Of a DNA stretch of 33,942 nucleotides, positions 30,887-33,942 are shown piece after piece. Source of the DNA: a virus; the IMG/VR virus record IMGVR_UViG_3300048838_000970, positions 1 to 33,942 of that record. One strand, 5' to 3'. The number at the start of each line of letters is the position of its first letter. Position 1 is the first letter of the stretch. The translations under genes were made by a program, and so were the position numbers. The notes beneath the pieces were generated by a model, which ran no database searches, was not told where the DNA came from, and worked only from the letters and a program-made list of their open reading frames with translations.

Positions 30887-31713
30887 GCGTACCTGCCGCA
30901 ACGGCCGAAGCGCTGCTCAATTCGCCGGATTACTTTACGTGTGACAAATATGCCTGCCGCATGTCGAAACAGACCTGCGTGGCCAATCAACGCCTTGCCG
31001 GGAATACGGGCAGAGTGCATTTCGATGCGCATCATGGCTGTGATTTCGCGGCGATCAATCGCAAGGCGTACTGTTTTGAATGCCGACAGGGGTCGGACAT
31101 AAAGATGGAGATGGAGGCAGAAGCCATGGGGAAAAGAGGAACGTGTGGAAATTGCGGTCGCCCGGATGTCCTGCTTGTGCCGGGCATGAAGAACAATATT
31201 TGCTGGTCCTGCCAGAAATACGCCGCCGGTACAGCCGGAGACGAACGGATTAAAAAGCTGGCCGAAGCCGCTGAGAAATACGGGGGTAAAACAGGCGGCG
31301 AAGTGAAGAAAATATCGCCGGAAAACATCAATAAAATAAAGCAATGCGTTAAGAATCTGAGGGAGAAAACTGCAATGAAACAAGAATCCAATCCGCGCCC
31401 GGAAGAAGTGGGCGCTGTTAACGAACAGCCTGTATTGAGATCGATGCCCGCGGAGCTTGAATCCGCGCCCGGAGAGTCAATCGGCACTGCCTTCGGCTTT
31501 TTATGGGGCCTTCAAGAGGGTTGTGTCGCCGTTCATTTTTTCCCGGACGACAAGCAACTCTTTGAATATTTAAATGAGGTATGCAAGCGCGAACGCCGCA
31601 CTCCGGATCAGCAGATCCTGCATATGCTGGACTGCCACCGTCAGGCGGATCTGGAAGCGGGCCTTGCCATACCGGAAGAGATCCTGAAAGCCAAAATGCA
31701 GCTCTACACGTAA
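30883..31713 (+). CDS. Cys-rich zinc-binding protein
   Basis: A 276-residue protein whose ATG at 30883 overlaps the previous stop. The first ~115 residues carry many paired Cys (YFTCDKYACRMSKQTC, YCFEC, GTCGNCG, NICWSCQ), so two or more zinc ribbons are likely. The middle is Lys/Glu-rich, and the C-terminal ~70 residues are helical (QLFEYLNEVCKRERRT). DNA or RNA binding is possible. It is the largest gene of the early run. Confidence 0.6.
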   Translation: MSVPAATAEALLNSPDYFTCDKYACRMSKQTCVANQRLAGNTGRVHFDAHHGCDFAAINRKAYCFECRQGSDIKMEMEAEAMGKRGTCGNCGRPDVLLVPGMKNNICWSCQKYAAGTAGDERIKKLAEAAEKYGGKTGGEVKKISPENINKIKQCVKNLREKTAMKQESNPRPEEVGAVNEQPVLRSMPAELESAPGESIGTAFGFLWGLQEGCVAVHFFPDDKQLFEYLNEVCKRERRTPDQQILHMLDCHRQADLEAGLAIPEEILKAKMQLYT

Positions 31714-31734
31714 CCGGGGAATGCTAAAACAACC

Positions 31735-31935
31735 ATGTTGACCGCCGAAGATTTGAGCAGAATTGAGAGCAGGCAGGAGCGGATCGAAGAGAAGCTCGAC
31801 CGGCTTATGGCTGTATTCGGCCTGTCCGACGGTCAAAAAAAGCGTCTATCGCGTCCGGAGATGGACGATATCGTTCGCAGGGGCGTGCTCAGATTTCAGT
31901 CAAAGCAAAACAAAGCATTGAACGGCTCCCGATAA
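31735..31935 (+). CDS. Small coiled-coil protein before the integrase
   Basis: A 66-residue protein with a helical heptad region (DLSRIESRQERIEEKLDRLM) and a basic C-terminal part. It lies 43 bases before the integrase gene. Recombination directionality factors often sit here, but no HTH is seen, so an excisionase role is only possible. Confidence 0.5.
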   Translation: MLTAEDLSRIESRQERIEEKLDRLMAVFGLSDGQKKRLSRPEMDDIVRRGVLRFQSKQNKALNGSR

Positions 31936-31978
31936 AAGTCTATAAAGAACAACTGACTACATTCGGGAGGTGAAAGGT

Positions 31979-33037
31979 ATGGCAGTGAGGGTTGTTAAAG
32001 GAAAGCCTGGGTATTTCGATGTGATTATCTCGTGCGGTTATGAGCATATCATGTGTGACGGTAAGCAGACGCGTAAGCAGAAGCGATTCACCCAGCGCAT
32101 TGAATGCGCCGATCCGCTGCAGGCCATCGAGATTGAAAAAGAGTTGACGCGGCAATTAGGGCGTGCGGGAAACATGGTCATGAATGTGAACGACATCGCA
32201 TTGAAATATGTCCCCTGGGTCGATCAGCATCAGGCGGAAAGCACGGCAAGAAACAAAAAACGGATGCTGTTTTCGCATATCCTGCCCTATTTCGGCCGCA
32301 TGATCCCCGACTATATCGAGGCCGCCACCATCGATCAATACAAGAAAAAACGACTTGAGGAAACGAAGCGGGGGAAGATCCACAGGGAAATAAACCTGGA
32401 GATCCTGTGCCTGAAATCCCTGATTGCCTGGGGAAGCGATCCGGGCCGCCGGTATTGCAACGAGCCGACCGGGAAATTGAAACCATTGCCCTATCGTCGC
32501 CCGATCCCGGAGGTGTTGTCCAGGGAAGAACTTGAAGCGTTACTTGAAAATATGGGCGAAAAGCACCGTATTTTATACCATTGTCTCTATCATACCGGAT
32601 TGCGGTCGTCCGAGGCCAGGAATCTCCGGCCGGATGATGTGCATTTCAATCCGGATTTTCTTAGAGTTACGGGTAAAGGCGGGAAAACAAGGATTGTCTC
32701 CATGTCTGCCAGGCTGGCGCAGATGCTGAAATCTTGGCTTGAGAGTCATCCGGGCCTGACCGTATGCTTTCCTTCAAGGGTCAAGAGCAAGGGAACCGGA
32801 GTGCTGACGGATATCCGCCGGCCGTTATGGCGTGCCATGAAGCTGGCGGGCATAAGCAAGCGGGTGACGCCACACATGCTCCGTCACAGTTTCGCCACAC
32901 ATAACCTGGACGCTGGGGTCGATCTGAGAACCATCCAGGAGATGCTCGGCCATGAGGATGTAACGACAACGACGATCTATACGCACGTTTCTCTGGCGAA
33001 CCAGCAGAGTGCGATCAATAAGACATTCGGGGAGTGA
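31979..33037 (+). CDS. Tyrosine-type integrase
   Basis: A 352-residue protein; GGGAGG precedes the ATG at 31979. An N-terminal arm-binding part, a core-binding helical domain (VDQHQAESTARNKKRM) and the catalytic domain are visible. Catalytic residues: Arg in HTGLRSSEARNL, HxxR in HMLRHSFATH, His in LGHEDV and the Tyr in TTIYTHVS. It would integrate the phage at the tRNA site found just downstream. The C-terminus is complete. Confidence 0.95.
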   Translation: MAVRVVKGKPGYFDVIISCGYEHIMCDGKQTRKQKRFTQRIECADPLQAIEIEKELTRQLGRAGNMVMNVNDIALKYVPWVDQHQAESTARNKKRMLFSHILPYFGRMIPDYIEAATIDQYKKKRLEETKRGKIHREINLEILCLKSLIAWGSDPGRRYCNEPTGKLKPLPYRRPIPEVLSREELEALLENMGEKHRILYHCLYHTGLRSSEARNLRPDDVHFNPDFLRVTGKGGKTRIVSMSARLAQMLKSWLESHPGLTVCFPSRVKSKGTGVLTDIRRPLWRAMKLAGISKRVTPHMLRHSFATHNLDAGVDLRTIQEMLGHEDVTTTTIYTHVSLANQQSAINKTFGE

Positions 33038-33042
33038 AATGC

Positions 33043-33071
33043 GTAAGCAGAAAGTAAGCAGACAAGCAGAC
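33043..33071 (+). repeat. Direct repeats GTAAGCAGA, likely integrase arm-type sites
   Basis: GTAAGCAGAA (33043-33052), GTAAGCAGAC (33054-33063) and a shortened AAGCAGAC (33064-33071) lie between the integrase and the attachment core. An inverted copy, GTCTGCTTAC, lies beyond the core at 33209-33218. Copies on both sides of the core fit arm-type binding sites. The same 10-mer occurs at 32061 and, with one change, at 32073 inside the integrase gene. Confidence 0.7.
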
Positions 33072-33103
33072 AAAAAGGGGTTAAGCATAACGCCTAACCC
33101 CTT
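33072..33103 (-). terminator. Intrinsic terminator on the minus strand, possibly bidirectional
   Basis: A perfect 9-bp inverted repeat (AAGGGGTTA at 33075-33083, TAACCCCTT at 33095-33103). Read on the minus strand it is followed by five T's. On the plus strand only a weak TT-GATTT follows. It could stop transcription from the tRNA side toward the integrase and help end integrase mRNA. Confidence 0.65.
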
Positions 33104-33109
33104 GATTTA

Positions 33110-33154
33110 TGGTGAGCCCTGTCGGGATCGAACCGACAACCTACTGATTAAGAG
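33110..33154 (-). other. attP core: 3' half of tRNA-Lys(CUU)
   Basis: On the minus strand this reads as the 3' part of a tRNA: anticodon loop CTCTTAA, stem TCAGT, a perfect T arm (GTCGG-TTCGATC-CCGAC), acceptor strand AGGGCTC, discriminator A and CCA. The 5' half is absent: the bases beyond the loop do not pair as an anticodon stem. The anticodon CTT gives Lys. Phage genes lie on both sides, so this is best read as attP for integration into a host tRNA-Lys gene. Confidence 0.85.
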
Positions 33155-33160
33155 CTATGT

Positions 33161-33191
33161 GTATGTTATTTATTGTTCAAGAATAACATAC
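33161..33191. promoter_or_regulatory. 10-bp inverted repeat between attP and primase
   Basis: GTATGTTATT (33161-33170) and AATAACATAC (33182-33191) are exact complements with an 11-base spacer. It lies upstream of the primase gene and near the attachment core. It could be an operator or an accessory integration site. Confidence 0.65.
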
Positions 33192-33244
33192 AATTATCTT
33201 GCCTGTTCGTCTGCTTACTTTTTTGCTATGCTCCGGGGGTGCTC

Positions 33245-33942
33245 ATGGGCATAGCTCTTAAGCATCTCTCCGAAGCTGACCGCATCCGGATCGCCCGCGA
33301 CCTCTTCAAGGTCACCCAGGTTGAAGAATCCAAGGGCGAATTGCACGGCCTCTGTCCGATCCACGGGGAGTCAAACCCGTCTTTTTCCTACAATTACCAT
33401 ACCGATCTGTACAACTGTTTTTCCTGCGGCGCCTCCGGAGACCTCCTTCGCCTGTGGTCCGAAGTTCATGGCCATGGGCAGAGGGAGGGCTTTAAGGCGT
33501 TTTGCGAGGAATTCGGCATTTCTCCTGGAGGGGAACAGAAAAGTCGAGCGCCGGCGGCGCAGGGGGCGGGAGGCGGCGGCCCGGAAATAAGTCATGAGAA
33601 GGCCGTCGAACAGATGCGGATCGCCTGGGAGAAATTCCCGAAGCTGCCCGAACCATGGCTGGAGCGTCTGGAAAAAGAACGCGGATGGTCGCGGGAGTGG
33701 ATGGAGATCCTGGACCTTCGCCTGCAGACGTTCTATCTGAACAAGAAAGGCGGTCTGTCCCAGATCGACCTGCCTGAACGGATTGCCATACCGGTCATAG
33801 ATGAGCGCGGCGAAATGGTTAACGTTCGCCTGTACGCTCCCGGTGCTAAGCAGCACAAGATCATTTCATGGGCGAAATCGACCGGGCAGGCGCGGCTGTT
33901 CCCTGCAAAGCCCATGTATGAACATGGCATGAAGAATGCGGC
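33245..33942 (+). CDS. CHC2 zinc-finger DNA primase, cut by window end
   Basis: The first 232 residues of a longer protein that runs off the window. GGGGGTG precedes the ATG. A CHC2-type zinc finger is clear: CPIHGESNPSF then YNCFSCGASGDLL. A linker and the start of a larger domain follow (RIAIPVIDERGEMVNVRLY), similar to phage primase or primase-helicase proteins. It would begin replication primer synthesis. It is the first gene of a replication region beyond the attachment site. Confidence 0.9.
   Translation, partial: MGIALKHLSEADRIRIARDLFKVTQVEESKGELHGLCPIHGESNPSFSYNYHTDLYNCFSCGASGDLLRLWSEVHGHGQREGFKAFCEEFGISPGGEQKSRAPAAQGAGGGGPEISHEKAVEQMRIAWEKFPKLPEPWLERLEKERGWSREWMEILDLRLQTFYLNKKGGLSQIDLPERIAIPVIDERGEMVNVRLYAPGAKQHKIISWAKSTGQARLFPAKPMYEHGMKNA

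Noticed and set aside
33110-33160. A complete tRNA-Lys gene
   Set aside because: Only the part from the anticodon loop to CCA is present. The bases beyond the loop cannot form the anticodon stem, D arm or acceptor strand.
33009-33254. A rightward frame of 81 residues over the attachment site
   Set aside because: Its GEPCRDRTDN segment is the typical translation artefact of a reverse-strand tRNA 3' end. The sequence is attP, not a gene.

Overview
The window is a large part of a temperate, siphovirus-like phage genome. Head and tail genes run almost without gaps on the + strand. They are followed by a short minus-strand lysogeny block with a divergent promoter switch, a run of small early genes, a tyrosine integrase, an attachment site and the start of a primase. 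The host is probably Gram-negative: there is a lipobox protein, a DksA/TraR-type zinc finger, and an exported cargo protein of a kind I associate with Desulfobacterota (Deltaproteobacteria). That host call is an inference of modest confidence. Phage genes lie on both sides of the attachment site, and it holds only the 3' half of a tRNA-Lys(CUU). This suggests an attP, so the sequence is more likely a free or circularised phage genome than an integrated prophage.

Layout. 1-1539: AT-richer accessory genes (MazG-like protein, small membrane protein, two genes sharing an N-terminal module). 1539-4388: terminase large subunit, a small HTH protein that may be the small terminase, an 11-bp repeat array, a long hairpin and a gpW-like joiner. 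4385-10403: lambda-type portal, S49 protease with an internal scaffold start, a capsid cement protein with a Ser/Thr-rich tail, a glycosyltransferase, a hexapeptide acetyltransferase and a Mu gpT-like major capsid protein, closed by an intrinsic terminator. 10559-12387: lysis cassette (SleB-type endolysin, a 26-residue basic micro-ORF, a putative papain-fold protein, small membrane proteins, a lipoprotein). 12387-18272: neck and tail genes, including a predicted -1 frameshift in the tail chaperone and a 675-residue tape measure. 18409-26707: baseplate and fibre region, with a beta-propeller/hub fusion, a spike-like protein, a fibre protein, a signal-peptide-bearing fibre-like protein and a DksA/TraR-like protein.

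26800-28184 (minus strand): an exported protein, a zinc-ribbon membrane protein and a CI-type repressor. 28190-28296: two overlapping divergent promoters with repeated operator-like sequence. 28296-31935: Cro-like and ribbon-helix-helix regulators, a roughly 600-bp stretch rich in RNA-like inverted repeats, and many short translationally coupled genes. 31979-33942: integrase, arm-type repeats, attP and a CHC2 zinc-finger primase cut by the window end.

The most interesting candidate system is the block at 7423-9459. A cement protein whose last 78 residues contain 30 Ser/Thr is followed directly by a glycosyltransferase and an acetyltransferase, all inside the capsid operon. A reasonable reading is that this phage glycosylates, and perhaps acetylates, its own capsid surface.
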